Assembly: GCF_001922585.1 (NCBI RefSeq)
Contig: NZ_MRBS01000004.1
Location: 275,619-339,618, forward strand
Direction: 5' to 3'
Source: Pantoea sp. 1.19
GTDB lineage: Bacteria > Pseudomonadota > Gammaproteobacteria > Enterobacterales > Enterobacteriaceae
DNA: 64,000 bases
Shown: positions 53,851 through 63,185 of the stretch, one piece after another
How positions within the stretch are numbered: the stretch's first letter is position 1
Layout: every line of letters starts with the position of its first letter
Translations under genes and position numbers: made by a program
Notes under the pieces: model-generated
Told to the model about the DNA's origin: nothing
What the model saw: the letters and a program-made list of their open reading frames with translations, nothing else
The model's database searches: none

Positions 53851-55449
53851 TCAGGAAGCACACAGCACCGCGGCTCTTGATGGATCGACCGCAATCAGCC
53901 CGGCCAGTAACTGGTCCATTACCGGTGTCAGGCGAGCCTTATCCGCCTCGCTGCGCGCGGCTTTCAGCCGCAGCAGCTTCAGATGGCGGGCCTGCACCTC
54001 AAACCACAGCGCAGGCTCCCAGGCGCTGAGCGTTAACTCTCCGGCCTGCTCCCCCAGCTCGGCAAACAGATGCATCGCCAGCTCATTCTTTCCGTACTGC
54101 TCCGCGATACGCCCCATCAGCAGCCGCAGCAGCCACCGCTGCCGGGCCGAGGTGATGCCCGGGCGGTTCTGTAGCCAGCCCAGCGCCGCATCCGGACCGT
54201 CGCTATCCGCCAGCGCCATCGCTTCTGGCTCCAGCGCCAGAATGTCATCGTTGTCACCAGCGACCGGGGCGGATGGCATGTCAGCGCCCCACTCGCCTGC
54301 CGCGTTCAGGATATGCTGTTGGATCCAGTTGAGCGTCACTTCATCCGCAAACGGGGTCCCGTCGCTGAACGCCAGCGTCTCCAGCCCGGACAGGCGGGTC
54401 AGCAGCCCTTTCAGGTCCGCGGCAATGATCCCGGCCAGCGTCGCCTGGCCGGACTTCGTCAGCGCCTGATGGATATACCACTGCAGATCCAGCCACAGGT
54501 GGTTAGCCCCGCGGGAAAAAGTGCTGTCTGCTGCGTCCAGCATCTCAGCCCAGTTCTGCTGCAGGTAGAGGCGTTTGAGCAGCGCGCGCTGGTCCGCCCT
54601 TGGCGGCTCAATGCGCGTTCGCCCCTGCGCGTCCGGAGCCGGAATGGCCCGCAGGGTGTCATGGCGCAGGCTTTTCATCAGATGGTGAGCCGACAGCCAG
54701 CCGTCGGGCTGCTCACGCAGATAGTCGGTGAGCGTGCGGGCCTGGGCCAGCAAATCCTGACCGGAGGCGATCCGCCCGATAATCGGGGCATCGGCGTGAC
54801 CGGCAGCCGGAGGGGGTTCGCTGGTACTGGCGTTCTGCGGTACCACCGCATCCACCCCGCCCGCTTTCTGCAGACGGCTTTCCAGCGCACCATACAGCGC
54901 GTCCAGCGCGGGACGGGTCTCATCCGGCTCATTTTCGATAAGCCCGGCAATCAGCAGCAGCGCCCCGGTGGTGCGCCTCGCGTCTTCCCTGACCACTTCC
55001 GGATAGAGGGCGAGCGAGTCGGTGATGCGCGAACCGGCCAGCCACGCCAGCGCCGCCTTGCGGCTGCGCCCGCGCTGCGGATGCAGCTGGGCCCCGAAAC
55101 GCGCCAGCAGGCCGGCCAGCAGTTCAAGACCGTCTGCCAGCCCCGGCTCCCCTTCGCGGTGCAGCTTCGCCCAGCAGTACCAGGTTGCCACGCGGATATC
55201 TTTGGCAACGGTGGTTAAAAGCGTTTCGGTATGCTGGCAAATCAGCGCGGTGTTGGCGCCCGAGAGCTTATTGATTTCCTCGCGTATCTGCAGGAAATCG
55301 TCATCATAGCCCGGATCGTCGCCAGCGGGCGCGGACCCGGGCAGCGGCTGCAGCCAGTTATCCCACTGCGCCACGCGTTCACGGGCGGCGGCAAGCAGGG
55401 TCGCCGGCTCCGCCTGGCAGGCGCTCAGTAACGTATTCAGCGCGCTCAT
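53851..55449 (-). CDS. tssA: T6SS cap protein TssA
   Basis: 532 residues. The ATG overlaps the tssM stop by one base (TGATG). The ImpA_N domain lies near 35-160 (DDPGYDDDFLQIREEINKL, VATWYCWAKLHREGEPGLADG). The C-terminal half has ITSARQRWLLRLLMGRIAEQYGKNELA, the VasJ-type domain, and ends AVLCAS. TssA initiates baseplate assembly and coordinates sheath and tube growth; this long form resembles the TssA2 class. Confidence 0.9.
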   Translation of the reverse strand: MSALNTLLSACQAEPATLLAAARERVAQWDNWLQPLPGSAPAGDDPGYDDDFLQIREEINKLSGANTALICQHTETLLTTVAKDIRVATWYCWAKLHREGEPGLADGLELLAGLLARFGAQLHPQRGRSRKAALAWLAGSRITDSLALYPEVVREDARRTTGALLLIAGLIENEPDETRPALDALYGALESRLQKAGGVDAVVPQNASTSEPPPAAGHADAPIIGRIASGQDLLAQARTLTDYLREQPDGWLSAHHLMKSLRHDTLRAIPAPDAQGRTRIEPPRADQRALLKRLYLQQNWAEMLDAADSTFSRGANHLWLDLQWYIHQALTKSGQATLAGIIAADLKGLLTRLSGLETLAFSDGTPFADEVTLNWIQQHILNAAGEWGADMPSAPVAGDNDDILALEPEAMALADSDGPDAALGWLQNRPGITSARQRWLLRLLMGRIAEQYGKNELAMHLFAELGEQAGELTLSAWEPALWFEVQARHLKLLRLKAARSEADKARLTPVMDQLLAGLIAVDPSRAAVLCAS

Positions 55450-58400
55450 CAATCATTCTCCTCTGCATCAGCGGCCGCGCCGGAGGGCGGGCCTGGCGAA
55501 TCGGTGGTACTAAAAATGGCGTCCGGCAGACGGAAGTGACGCAGCTTCAGCAGCGCCAGCGGCCCCTCTCCCGCTTCGGTACGCAGGATATAGTTCAGCG
55601 CGCGTCCGTCCGGAGCCTTCCAGCTCAGCCGGTAGCTGCTGGCCACGCCGGGATAGGCGTTTACGCGCGCGTGATCCAGCAGGCGGATCCAGCCCCACGT
55701 CCCCGACATATCGGCGTACTGCCGGGTGCCCGCCTGCGTGCTTATCCAGCTCAGGTTCGCCCCCGGGGCTTCCGTGTCCGCGGGCCAGGTAAAGCGCTTC
55801 CACGTCGGCAGCTGATTGACATAGGTCAGCTTCTGGCCGTCGATAATCATGTCGGTCTGCATCACGCCCGCCGCCGTCCCCGGGCGCAGCTCAAAGTTCA
55901 TGCCGGCGTTGCCTTCCGCAAAGGCCACGTCCGAGAGGTAGCCCAGGGTATTGATCGCCTTAAGAAACGCCGGGTTAAACGTCAGCCCCTGCGCGTTGAT
56001 GCTGTCCGGCACCCAGTGGTTGCCTTCCTTATGCAGTACCCCTTTCAGGCGGCTCTGCAGGAACTGCGCGATACGCCCGGAATCAGCATTCAGGTATTTG
56101 GCCAGCAGCGGCAGCGACACGTCGCTGCTGGCGTTGCTGAACGGATAGCGTCCGCCAAAGGCGGCGTTCCACTCGGCTACCACCGCCTGCTGCCACTGGG
56201 CATTGAGGCTCCCGGCCGCGGGGGTCAGCACCTGCTGCCAGGCCTGCTCCATCGGGGTCACAAATACCGTCCGACCAAAACCGCTCCACTCCTGGCCCAG
56301 GCCGGCGGCAATCAGGCTGCCGTAGTCGCGGGTCTCGGTCAGATCCACCGCCTTGCCCTGGAATACCGTCTGGGCCAGGGTCTGGGTCATGGCCTGCGGA
56401 TCGGCGGCGTTGGTCACCTGCTGCAGGCGCAGACGCACCTGGGTTACGCGGGTCAGGTAAGAGTGCAGGCTCAGTGCCTGTGCGCCGGCGCGGTTCTTGT
56501 CCATCAGCGCCAGCACCGGACCAAAGGTCGCCTCCAGCGGGCCAGAGGCACCGGCATGCTGATCAATGGCATGTCCGCCGTCACCGCCCAGCAGATTTTT
56601 CGCCGATTTCACCAGGGAGTCAGAAATCGCCTCGCCGGTCTGTCCGGTGCGCCCCTGCACGTTCAGGGTGTTCATCAGCGCCACCAGCGGCGACTGCCGC
56701 ACATCGGCCATCAGTGTCAGCTGATCAATCGCATCCGACAGCGTCGCGGCACGGTGCCAGCGCAGGCCGTTGAGGAACGTCAGCCAGGCGCCGCTAAAAT
56801 CGGTGAAGTAACGCTCCGTCAGGCGCTTTTTCAGCGCTTCCGGCGCGGCCTCATCCTGTGGATTTCCCTGACGCTGGCCGTCCGTCAGCACCCAGTCCAG
56901 TTCGTCCCGCCGCGTCTTAACCACGTTATCTATGGCGGGCTGCACCGCCTGCTCCCAAGCCTGGCGGGTAAACATGCCCGGCACGACGTCAGCGGTGCTG
57001 AACAGGCGGGCGGCGTCGGTATCGCCGGTCATGTCCTCGAGGCGCATGTCGGCGTACAGGTGCGCCACCCGGGAGAGCATCTTCTGGTAGAGGGAGGCGT
57101 CGCTGTTACGCACGCCCATCAGGCGCACCAGCAGCGAACGCACCTGGCTGACCATGCGCGCATCGGCGCGCAGCTTCCACTCCGGGTGCGCAACCAGCTG
57201 CGCCGCCCAGAACGACAGCAGCGACGGCGCCATGCCCTGCCATACGCTGTCTTTCACCCCGTCACGCGTCGGCCAGTCGCTCAGCAACGCCGCGCTGAAC
57301 CAGGCGGCATCCATATGCTCCGGGCGCGCCAGCATCAGGTAGAGTTTAAGCTGCTGCCAGGTGGTTTTTGCCATCTGCTCGCGCAGCGGGCTGGCCGCCG
57401 GCAGCGCATTAAAGGCACTGAGCTGCGTCTGCAGATGCTCTGCCGCCGCATCGCGCAGCAGCGGCAGGGCGCTGTCCCGGTAGCGGGGCCGGAGTGCGGT
57501 CAGTAGTGCATCATTCTGACTCAGCCCGGCCCGCTGATACCACGGCACCCCATGCTCAGCGCGGTACTGCAGGCGGGCCAGCGTTTTCTGCAGCGCAGAC
57601 AGGGCGCGCAGGCGCGGCTCCAGCGGCTGATTGTCCCGGGCGGCAAGAGATGCCTGCGCATGTGCGCTGGCAATCTGGCTGCGGTTGGTCTGATAGGCGA
57701 CGCCCATCCACGCCGCCCAGGCCACCATCGTAAGCGCAGCAGCAGACGCCACCCCCCTGCGCCAGGGAATACCCGGTTTCACCGGGCGCAGGGCGGTGGG
57801 GAGCATCCGGACAGATTCAGGCAGAACATCCCAGCGCCTGTCCATCCCCCAGTGGTGCGCTACGGCACGCTCAGCACCGGCGGAAGGCTGGCTGAACACC
57901 ACGCCGGCCAGCGGCAGCGGACGGTACGGATTGAGCAGCACCGACAATGGCGCGCTCAGGCTCTCCGGTGCGCGGATCAGCTGGTCGGCCAGCGTCAGCA
58001 GAAAGTGGTGTTTCACCTCACCGCAGGCCTGCTGCAGCCCCTGCGCGGTCAGCGCCGGCGTCAGGGCGGAGAGTTGCTCTGCCAGCGCTTCGGTACGACA
58101 ATCGGCAGGCAGCAGACAGCCTGTGGCCTGTACGATGCGTCCTTCCGGCTGACCGGCGCGCGGGTGCAGGGACCAGACATACAGCGGAAGCTTCCAGCCA
58201 AGCGTTTCCATACGCGCGCTGATGGCATGAGACAGGGAATCCATGGTGCTTTCTGACGGTACCGGCGGCGGCGGCTCCAGCCCTGGTACTGAGAGTTGGT
58301 CAAAAGCCGAGGTCACCCACACCAGTCCGTCAGCCGGGCGATGGCGCAGTTTACGCAGCGCGGTCAGCCAGGCACTGTCCGCTGGGGTAGTGAGGTCGCC

Positions 58401-58862
58401 GCCCCACAGCAACAGCGTGCCCCGGTCTTCCTGCCAGAGCTGGCCCGTCAGGCCTGGGGTCAGCTGTTCCACTTCAGCGGCGGGGCCGGTTATCAGCAGA
58501 ATGCGGGTTTTACAGCCCCAGCGGCGACCGTAGAGGTTGCGCATGGCGTCGCGGATGGTATCAACGGTGACATTGCGGGGCGCGGTCTGCTTAACGCGGC
58601 CTTCATCGGCAGGCAGGACACTTTTACGCTTCGCCTGAAAACGATGCCAGCCTTGATTGATAGCAAGGCTCAATGTTTTACCGTAACGAAGCATCAGTAA
58701 TAAAAATAACGCACCGGCAAGCACCAGGCTTTTCGTGAGCGTTGTGTGCAGCCCAACCTGCTCGCCAAAGTGCCAGATTAACCAGGCAATCCCCCCTGCA
58801 ATGAGAGCTGAGAATCCCAGCCTGCCCCACCCTCCACGCCATGACGAATTACCTGTTGTCAT
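55449..58862 (-). CDS. tssM: T6SS inner-membrane complex protein TssM (IcmF)
   Basis: 1137 residues. ATG 58862 lies behind GGGAGCAG and starts MTTGNSSWRGG. Two N-terminal helices (WLIWHFGEQVG region and LVLAGALFLLLML) and a third near residue 400 (VASAAALTMVAWAAWMGVAY) flank a cytosolic domain. The region where IcmF proteins carry a Walker A loop reads ILLITGPAAEVEQLTP, without GKT. The long periplasmic part ends with the C-terminal domain (GTWGWIRLLDHARV) that binds TssJ. It overlaps the upstream gene by 14 bases. Confidence 0.94.
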   Translation of the reverse strand: MTTGNSSWRGGWGRLGFSALIAGGIAWLIWHFGEQVGLHTTLTKSLVLAGALFLLLMLRYGKTLSLAINQGWHRFQAKRKSVLPADEGRVKQTAPRNVTVDTIRDAMRNLYGRRWGCKTRILLITGPAAEVEQLTPGLTGQLWQEDRGTLLLWGGDLTTPADSAWLTALRKLRHRPADGLVWVTSAFDQLSVPGLEPPPPVPSESTMDSLSHAISARMETLGWKLPLYVWSLHPRAGQPEGRIVQATGCLLPADCRTEALAEQLSALTPALTAQGLQQACGEVKHHFLLTLADQLIRAPESLSAPLSVLLNPYRPLPLAGVVFSQPSAGAERAVAHHWGMDRRWDVLPESVRMLPTALRPVKPGIPWRRGVASAAALTMVAWAAWMGVAYQTNRSQIASAHAQASLAARDNQPLEPRLRALSALQKTLARLQYRAEHGVPWYQRAGLSQNDALLTALRPRYRDSALPLLRDAAAEHLQTQLSAFNALPAASPLREQMAKTTWQQLKLYLMLARPEHMDAAWFSAALLSDWPTRDGVKDSVWQGMAPSLLSFWAAQLVAHPEWKLRADARMVSQVRSLLVRLMGVRNSDASLYQKMLSRVAHLYADMRLEDMTGDTDAARLFSTADVVPGMFTRQAWEQAVQPAIDNVVKTRRDELDWVLTDGQRQGNPQDEAAPEALKKRLTERYFTDFSGAWLTFLNGLRWHRAATLSDAIDQLTLMADVRQSPLVALMNTLNVQGRTGQTGEAISDSLVKSAKNLLGGDGGHAIDQHAGASGPLEATFGPVLALMDKNRAGAQALSLHSYLTRVTQVRLRLQQVTNAADPQAMTQTLAQTVFQGKAVDLTETRDYGSLIAAGLGQEWSGFGRTVFVTPMEQAWQQVLTPAAGSLNAQWQQAVVAEWNAAFGGRYPFSNASSDVSLPLLAKYLNADSGRIAQFLQSRLKGVLHKEGNHWVPDSINAQGLTFNPAFLKAINTLGYLSDVAFAEGNAGMNFELRPGTAAGVMQTDMIIDGQKLTYVNQLPTWKRFTWPADTEAPGANLSWISTQAGTRQYADMSGTWGWIRLLDHARVNAYPGVASSYRLSWKAPDGRALNYILRTEAGEGPLALLKLRHFRLPDAIFSTTDSPGPPSGAAADAEEND

Positions 58863-60003
58863 TATTACTGCTCCCTGTTTGCACGGTATTAATAAATTTC
58901 TGCTCGCCATCGGTAGAAAGCATCAGACAGCCTGCTTTTTGTAAATTCACAACATCGCTGGCAACTGCGGCCATTATCCATGGAGAAAAGGGGCCGCTGA
59001 GCCCGGCGTATTTTTCCAGCCAGTGGAGCTGTTCGGGTTTCCAGTGACCACCATAAGTTTTTGCTGCTTCAAGCAGACCGGAGAATGCATTTCCCCATTC
59101 CACATTGTCGCCAACAATACTTGCGGTGGCACAGGCCTGAGTCTGGGTCGAGAAAAACGTATCCAGTGACTTTTCTGAAATCGTCATATCAAGTGCCATG
59201 GGACGCAAAAGTCGTGCTTTAACAGGGAGTTTATATATTGTGGCCACATCATCAGAGGTCAACAGCAGGACAGCCAGCGCATCACTGTATGCGTCCCGCC
59301 CCTGAGTCTGGTGAATCAGGATTAAATCCACATCCAGCACCGGTGATTTAATTCGCTCATCCAGCGAGATAAAGGTCTTTGAAGTAAGAATTATCAACTG
59401 TGGAACGGGGCGATCCACTATAGCGGTCAGCCAGGCATGCGCAAATGCATCCTGCAATGCTGGAAAATCATCGTGAGAGTCGGTCAACAGCGTGACGGCA
59501 AGCTCTATATCTGAAGGTAACTGTGCCAAAGCTGGATTTAACCCCGAAACTAAAACAGAAAAATGAGTCCAATGATCGTGCAGACAAATACGCTGGGGCA
59601 GAGATGTTTTTTGCTCCAGCGTTGATGGGGCTGCCAAAAAAATTTGAGGTGTCAGATTTGCAGGCAGCATGACACCACTGTGCAGTACTGTGATATTGCG
59701 ACCAGCCCAGCCCATCCACTGTTGTTGCGCAAATTCTGCCTCAGCGGCATCAAATTGGTGTCTGTCAAATGCATTGTTATAGAGCCAGCCACGCAGACAG
59801 AGAAAGAAAAACCAGATAACTGCGGGGCATGCGGTGACGGCCCAAAGATTACATGTTTGAAGTGGCCCAGCCAGTTGGTTGGCATGCAGGACAAACAACA
59901 GCACGCACCCGACCAGCGCGAAAATCCCCAGCAGCATCCACAGGATGAATGAAGGCTCTTCAGGCTTAGTCGATATCGTTGATTTCTGACGCTCCCAGCT
60001 CAT
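58849..60003 (-). CDS. T6SS-cluster membrane protein of unknown function
   Basis: 384 residues. Two N-terminal transmembrane helices (FILWMLLGIFALVGCVLLFV; NLWAVTACPAVIWFFFLCL) are followed by a cytosolic or periplasmic domain with TLLTDSHDDFPALQDAFAH and VPQLIILTSKTFISLDERI. I do not recognise it, but genes like this sit between PAAR and tssM in some T6SS loci. Translation is coupled to tssM (14-base overlap). Confidence 0.8.
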   Translation of the reverse strand: MSWERQKSTISTKPEEPSFILWMLLGIFALVGCVLLFVLHANQLAGPLQTCNLWAVTACPAVIWFFFLCLRGWLYNNAFDRHQFDAAEAEFAQQQWMGWAGRNITVLHSGVMLPANLTPQIFLAAPSTLEQKTSLPQRICLHDHWTHFSVLVSGLNPALAQLPSDIELAVTLLTDSHDDFPALQDAFAHAWLTAIVDRPVPQLIILTSKTFISLDERIKSPVLDVDLILIHQTQGRDAYSDALAVLLLTSDDVATIYKLPVKARLLRPMALDMTISEKSLDTFFSTQTQACATASIVGDNVEWGNAFSGLLEAAKTYGGHWKPEQLHWLEKYAGLSGPFSPWIMAAVASDVVNLQKAGCLMLSTDGEQKFINTVQTGSSNNDNR

Positions 60004-60006
60004 GAC

Positions 60007-60273
60007 TTATCCTGTTACGCAATCCGGTGCGCTGGATATCAGCTGACAACCGCACTCGCAGCGGCAACCATCAACAGCAATCGCCTTACCGTCTGAGGAC
60101 CATTCAGGCGAACCTTCAATAATAGCGTTGATGCCATGACCCACTATTGGGCAGCTAATTTTATCTCCCACGATAGCAACTTTCTTGCCATTTACTACCA
60201 TTGTTGATGAAGCGGAAATAACCTGACCGCCGTGCGTGGTGTTATCACCAAGCAATACAAAGCCTTTAGACAT
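60007..60273 (-). CDS. PAAR domain protein
   Basis: 88 residues, a PAAR tip that sharpens the VgrG spike and can carry effectors. MSKGFVLLGDNTTHGGQVIS, KVAIVGDKISCPIVGHG and a cysteine-rich end (GCRCECGCQL) match the PAAR fold with its zinc ligands. I use ATG 60273 because it has TGGAG upstream; a start at 60285 is less likely. It has no C-terminal toxin domain. Confidence 0.93.
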   Translation of the reverse strand: MSKGFVLLGDNTTHGGQVISASSTMVVNGKKVAIVGDKISCPIVGHGINAIIEGSPEWSSDGKAIAVDGCRCECGCQLISSAPDCVTG

Positions 60274-60327
60274 ACGAAACTCCATTTTTTGATTTCCGCA
60301 TATGTATTTCTTTATGCAGGTAAAACA

Positions 60328-60894
60328 TTATTTTTCCATATCAATTTCTTTTAACTTACTACATGCATTCGAATCGCCTTTATAGCAACTTTTTTGGAAT
60401 AGTGGAATGGCCTTACTTCTATTTACAGCCATCCCTTTACCATCAAAATATATCATACCCAAGTGATACATGGCTGAAGGCTCGCCTTGTTTAACTGCAA
60501 GCTCAAGAAAATTTTTGGCTTTATCATAATCCACAGCGACACCTTTACCATTAAGATATGCGTAACCTAAATACATCTGAGCTTTAGCGTTGCTGTTTTT
60601 CGCAGCCTTCTCATACCAATAATTGGCTTTTTCGTAGCTCTGAGGGGCTTCTTCTCCATAATAATACATGTCACCTAAATCGATCTGAGCGTCCGCATTT
60701 CCGAGTTCAGCAGCAACCTGATAGAGTTCAAATGCTTTTTTCATATCCTTCGGAACCCCCATACCCAAACGATAAACATTAGCCATTGAGTTTGCATCGT
60801 CTGCTTTAGTCGTTGACGTAGGATCGATAACGACAGTTTCAGCGAAACATGGTGCAGCGATAGAAAGCCAAAAAACGAAGTTGGATAGTTTCAT
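60328..60894 (-). CDS. Sel1-repeat periplasmic protein
   Basis: 188 residues. A signal peptide (FVFWLSIAAPCFA) precedes four Sel1-like repeats: NVYRLGMGVPKDMKKAFELY, DLGDMYYYGEEAPQSYEKA, YLGYAYLNGKGVAVDYDKA and HLGMIYFDGKGMAVNRSKA. These fold as an alpha-solenoid. The low-GC gene sits in the effector cassette between the DUF2931 lipoprotein and PAAR. It may be an additional immunity or accessory protein for the Tle1 effector, as Sel1 proteins are common neighbours of T6SS lipases. Confidence 0.85.
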   Translation of the reverse strand: MKLSNFVFWLSIAAPCFAETVVIDPTSTTKADDANSMANVYRLGMGVPKDMKKAFELYQVAAELGNADAQIDLGDMYYYGEEAPQSYEKANYWYEKAAKNSNAKAQMYLGYAYLNGKGVAVDYDKAKNFLELAVKQGEPSAMYHLGMIYFDGKGMAVNRSKAIPLFQKSCYKGDSNACSKLKEIDMEK

Positions 60895-60972
60895 AAATAG
60901 ATCTTACGCAACAATGAGTGAGTTTATTAAACGCGAATGACACCCGTCATTGAAAATCAACTCTTATTTGAA

Positions 60973-61620
60973 TCACCACTGCCCGTAAGGATACGCCTTA
61001 CCTTTTATAAACTTTTTCATTCCCTCACTATATTCATACCCATTAGGAAAATTGGTCTCTCCTTTGCACATGTTTAGATTATTACCTGAGACTGTTGTGA
61101 TTTCTGTACCTTTTTGTTCAAGATTAGGTCTGCCATTGTTTTTTAGCCAAACCCTGACTTTACCTTTAGGCGCAAGACCAATCACCATATACTGAAAATA
61201 ATAATTATCTCCAGGGCTATAGTTGTTGGGCTCTGTAGTAAGCATTTTATTTTTAGTTTCAGAAGAGAACACTAATGTAGTTTCATAAACTTTTTTATCA
61301 ATAATTGAATCCCAGCAAAACTGTATAACTTGCGGGGGAGAAGATGCTTTATTAAAAGGCGAAGTTCCTTTTCCGGCATGCTGGCTCCATGTCCCCACGC
61401 TTTGCCCTTGTGGCTGGTCTATTGTTCGAAAAACCTTTCCATACCCATTGACATCAATAAGTTTTACAAGTGTCACCTGAGCAGGTAGTGCTTTAGGTGT
61501 TGAAAAGGTAAAGTACCACTCATCAAAAGGGGCTTTAATCTTCCCTTGCTGGTCATTAGCTGAACTGCTGTAGCAACTCACCAAAAAAGTAAATGACAAA
61601 AAAATAGTAATTATTTTCAT
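60973..61620 (-). CDS. DUF2931 family lipoprotein, probable immunity protein
   Basis: 215 residues. ATG 61620 overlaps the lipase stop (ATGA). The signal peptide with lipobox FLVSC gives a lipidated cysteine. The domain carries APFDEWYFTFSTPKALPAQV, IQFCWDSIIDKKVYETTLVF and YYFQYMVIGLAPKGKVRVWL, typical of DUF2931 proteins that lie beside T6SS phospholipase genes. Periplasmic lipoprotein immunity is established for Tle1 (Tli1); here function is inferred from linkage. Confidence 0.82.
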   Translation of the reverse strand: MKIITIFLSFTFLVSCYSSSANDQQGKIKAPFDEWYFTFSTPKALPAQVTLVKLIDVNGYGKVFRTIDQPQGQSVGTWSQHAGKGTSPFNKASSPPQVIQFCWDSIIDKKVYETTLVFSSETKNKMLTTEPNNYSPGDNYYFQYMVIGLAPKGKVRVWLKNNGRPNLEQKGTEITTVSGNNLNMCKGETNFPNGYEYSEGMKKFIKGKAYPYGQW

Positions 61621-63185
61621 GCTTTTTCCCCTTTCATATTCCATACTGTACGTGTCCAGCCGGGGTTTGGTCGATTAATAAATCCAAACACTTCTGTCGC
61701 TTTTACTGCTCCATATATTTTTTCAATATGCTTGCCATCAAGCCATACCGTTTTAAATTCAACGGGATTCCAGTTTGCTGAGCAGTGTATGTATTTTCCA
61801 ATAACTTGCATTTCCGATGAAGTATAAGGTGTTGGAACACTGCCACTTCTGACTGCTTTTCCTTGGGCAATTGCTTTTTGGCTCAAAGCTTCGAGATCTG
61901 GAGGTAATGTGAAATTTTGATCTTTTGGCAAAATTTCATTCATCTCGACCCCTGCCTCTAACGCAGCATCCAGCATCACCCTTAAACTGACCTTGCTCCA
62001 GTCATTAGGAACAACTCGTTTAAGCGTAACAGAAGCGCCGACGCGTTTCTCTATTATCTCCTGACGCCGTTTATCATGATTTACCAGATAGTCATACCAG
62101 GTTTCAGTTTTTACCTCTCCACTCGCCATAATTGGACTTAGATTAGGAAGCGCCTTCAAATCAGGTGTTTCAGCTGCAGTCTGTCGATAAACATCAGTAA
62201 TCTCTGGAGGAACACTATCCCTGACAGTTTCATTTTTCGGTTTTGTTAAAAAATAATATTCCTGCTCATTTGGGTTGTAACCACCGCCAATATCGGAATG
62301 TACTCCGGGGAGAGATAGTTCTGGCCATGATTCTTTTATACTGTTCAGGCTAAAGTTATATCGACACTCGTGCATCGCCGCTATCTGGAAAACTTTCTGT
62401 GCGATATCGGGAGGTAAATCCAGATCCACGCCAGGATTTATGGCATCGTGCGGATCAAGCCCAACGGCGCAAACGGTGTCAAACAATCCGATAAACCGCA
62501 CTTCACCGGCAGGCTGCCCATGATGATTTCGGCCATCTAGCCCCTTAGTGATTGCTTGCTGTATCGCGTTATCATTAATTCTGACGCGATTTGCAAAATG
62601 ACGGGCCGCTGCTGCGCCCCGACTGAAACCGAATATATCGAATTGGATTTTCTCTATTGCGTTTGTTATGCCACTTCCTTCACCGAGCAGAGTTCGGATT
62701 TCTTTTGCGATCTTAGAAACACCTTCATCGGTCTTATCAACCACACCTTCTGATAAAGTCCCGGTCCCCATTGCTACCAGGTTGTCTTCTTTGCCTTTTT
62801 GTGTACCAATACCTTGAACGTAAACAGCACGCTGAAATTGAGTTTTATCCTCAACAACCTCATCATCAACGGAAAAAAGTGTATTTAGCCAATGAATATT
62901 GGAATAGTACCCCATAAAGCTACCACTGCCATTTACACTCATCCCTAGCTTTTTGGTACAAAGCTCAAGATCTTCTTTTTTAAGACCAACATCAAGGTGA
63001 GTACAACTTTTCAATAGGCGCTCATCTGTATTGAAGACATTATTACCTGTACCATCGAAGAACATCCCAATTGTAATGGTAATACCAGGAACAGACTTTC
63101 GTTTACAAACGATTGTTTTTTCCGAAATGTTTACATCAGTAAAGTGTTCACAGTCGTTGGCTTCCCATGCATGATAATTAGTCAT
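61617..63185 (-). CDS. Tle1-type T6SS phospholipase effector (DUF2235)
   Basis: 522 residues. The DUF2235 alpha/beta-hydrolase domain begins ITIGMFFDGTGNNVFNTDER and holds the GxSxG nucleophile elbow in FDIFGFSRGAAAARHFANR (Ser near 194). PGVHSDIGGGYNPNE carries the second catalytic acidic residue, and a histidine near the C-terminus (YIHCSANWNPVEFK) may complete the triad. This is the Tle1 family, phospholipase A1/A2 toxins delivered to the periplasm. Its ATG overlaps the vgrG stop (ATGA), so it is coupled to its carrier. Confidence 0.92.
   Translation of the reverse strand: MTNYHAWEANDCEHFTDVNISEKTIVCKRKSVPGITITIGMFFDGTGNNVFNTDERLLKSCTHLDVGLKKEDLELCTKKLGMSVNGSGSFMGYYSNIHWLNTLFSVDDEVVEDKTQFQRAVYVQGIGTQKGKEDNLVAMGTGTLSEGVVDKTDEGVSKIAKEIRTLLGEGSGITNAIEKIQFDIFGFSRGAAAARHFANRVRINDNAIQQAITKGLDGRNHHGQPAGEVRFIGLFDTVCAVGLDPHDAINPGVDLDLPPDIAQKVFQIAAMHECRYNFSLNSIKESWPELSLPGVHSDIGGGYNPNEQEYYFLTKPKNETVRDSVPPEITDVYRQTAAETPDLKALPNLSPIMASGEVKTETWYDYLVNHDKRRQEIIEKRVGASVTLKRVVPNDWSKVSLRVMLDAALEAGVEMNEILPKDQNFTLPPDLEALSQKAIAQGKAVRSGSVPTPYTSSEMQVIGKYIHCSANWNPVEFKTVWLDGKHIEKIYGAVKATEVFGFINRPNPGWTRTVWNMKGEKA

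Noticed and set aside
55536..57506. 656-codon plus-strand ORF
   Set aside because: Antisense shadow of tssM; composition and lack of start context argue against a gene.
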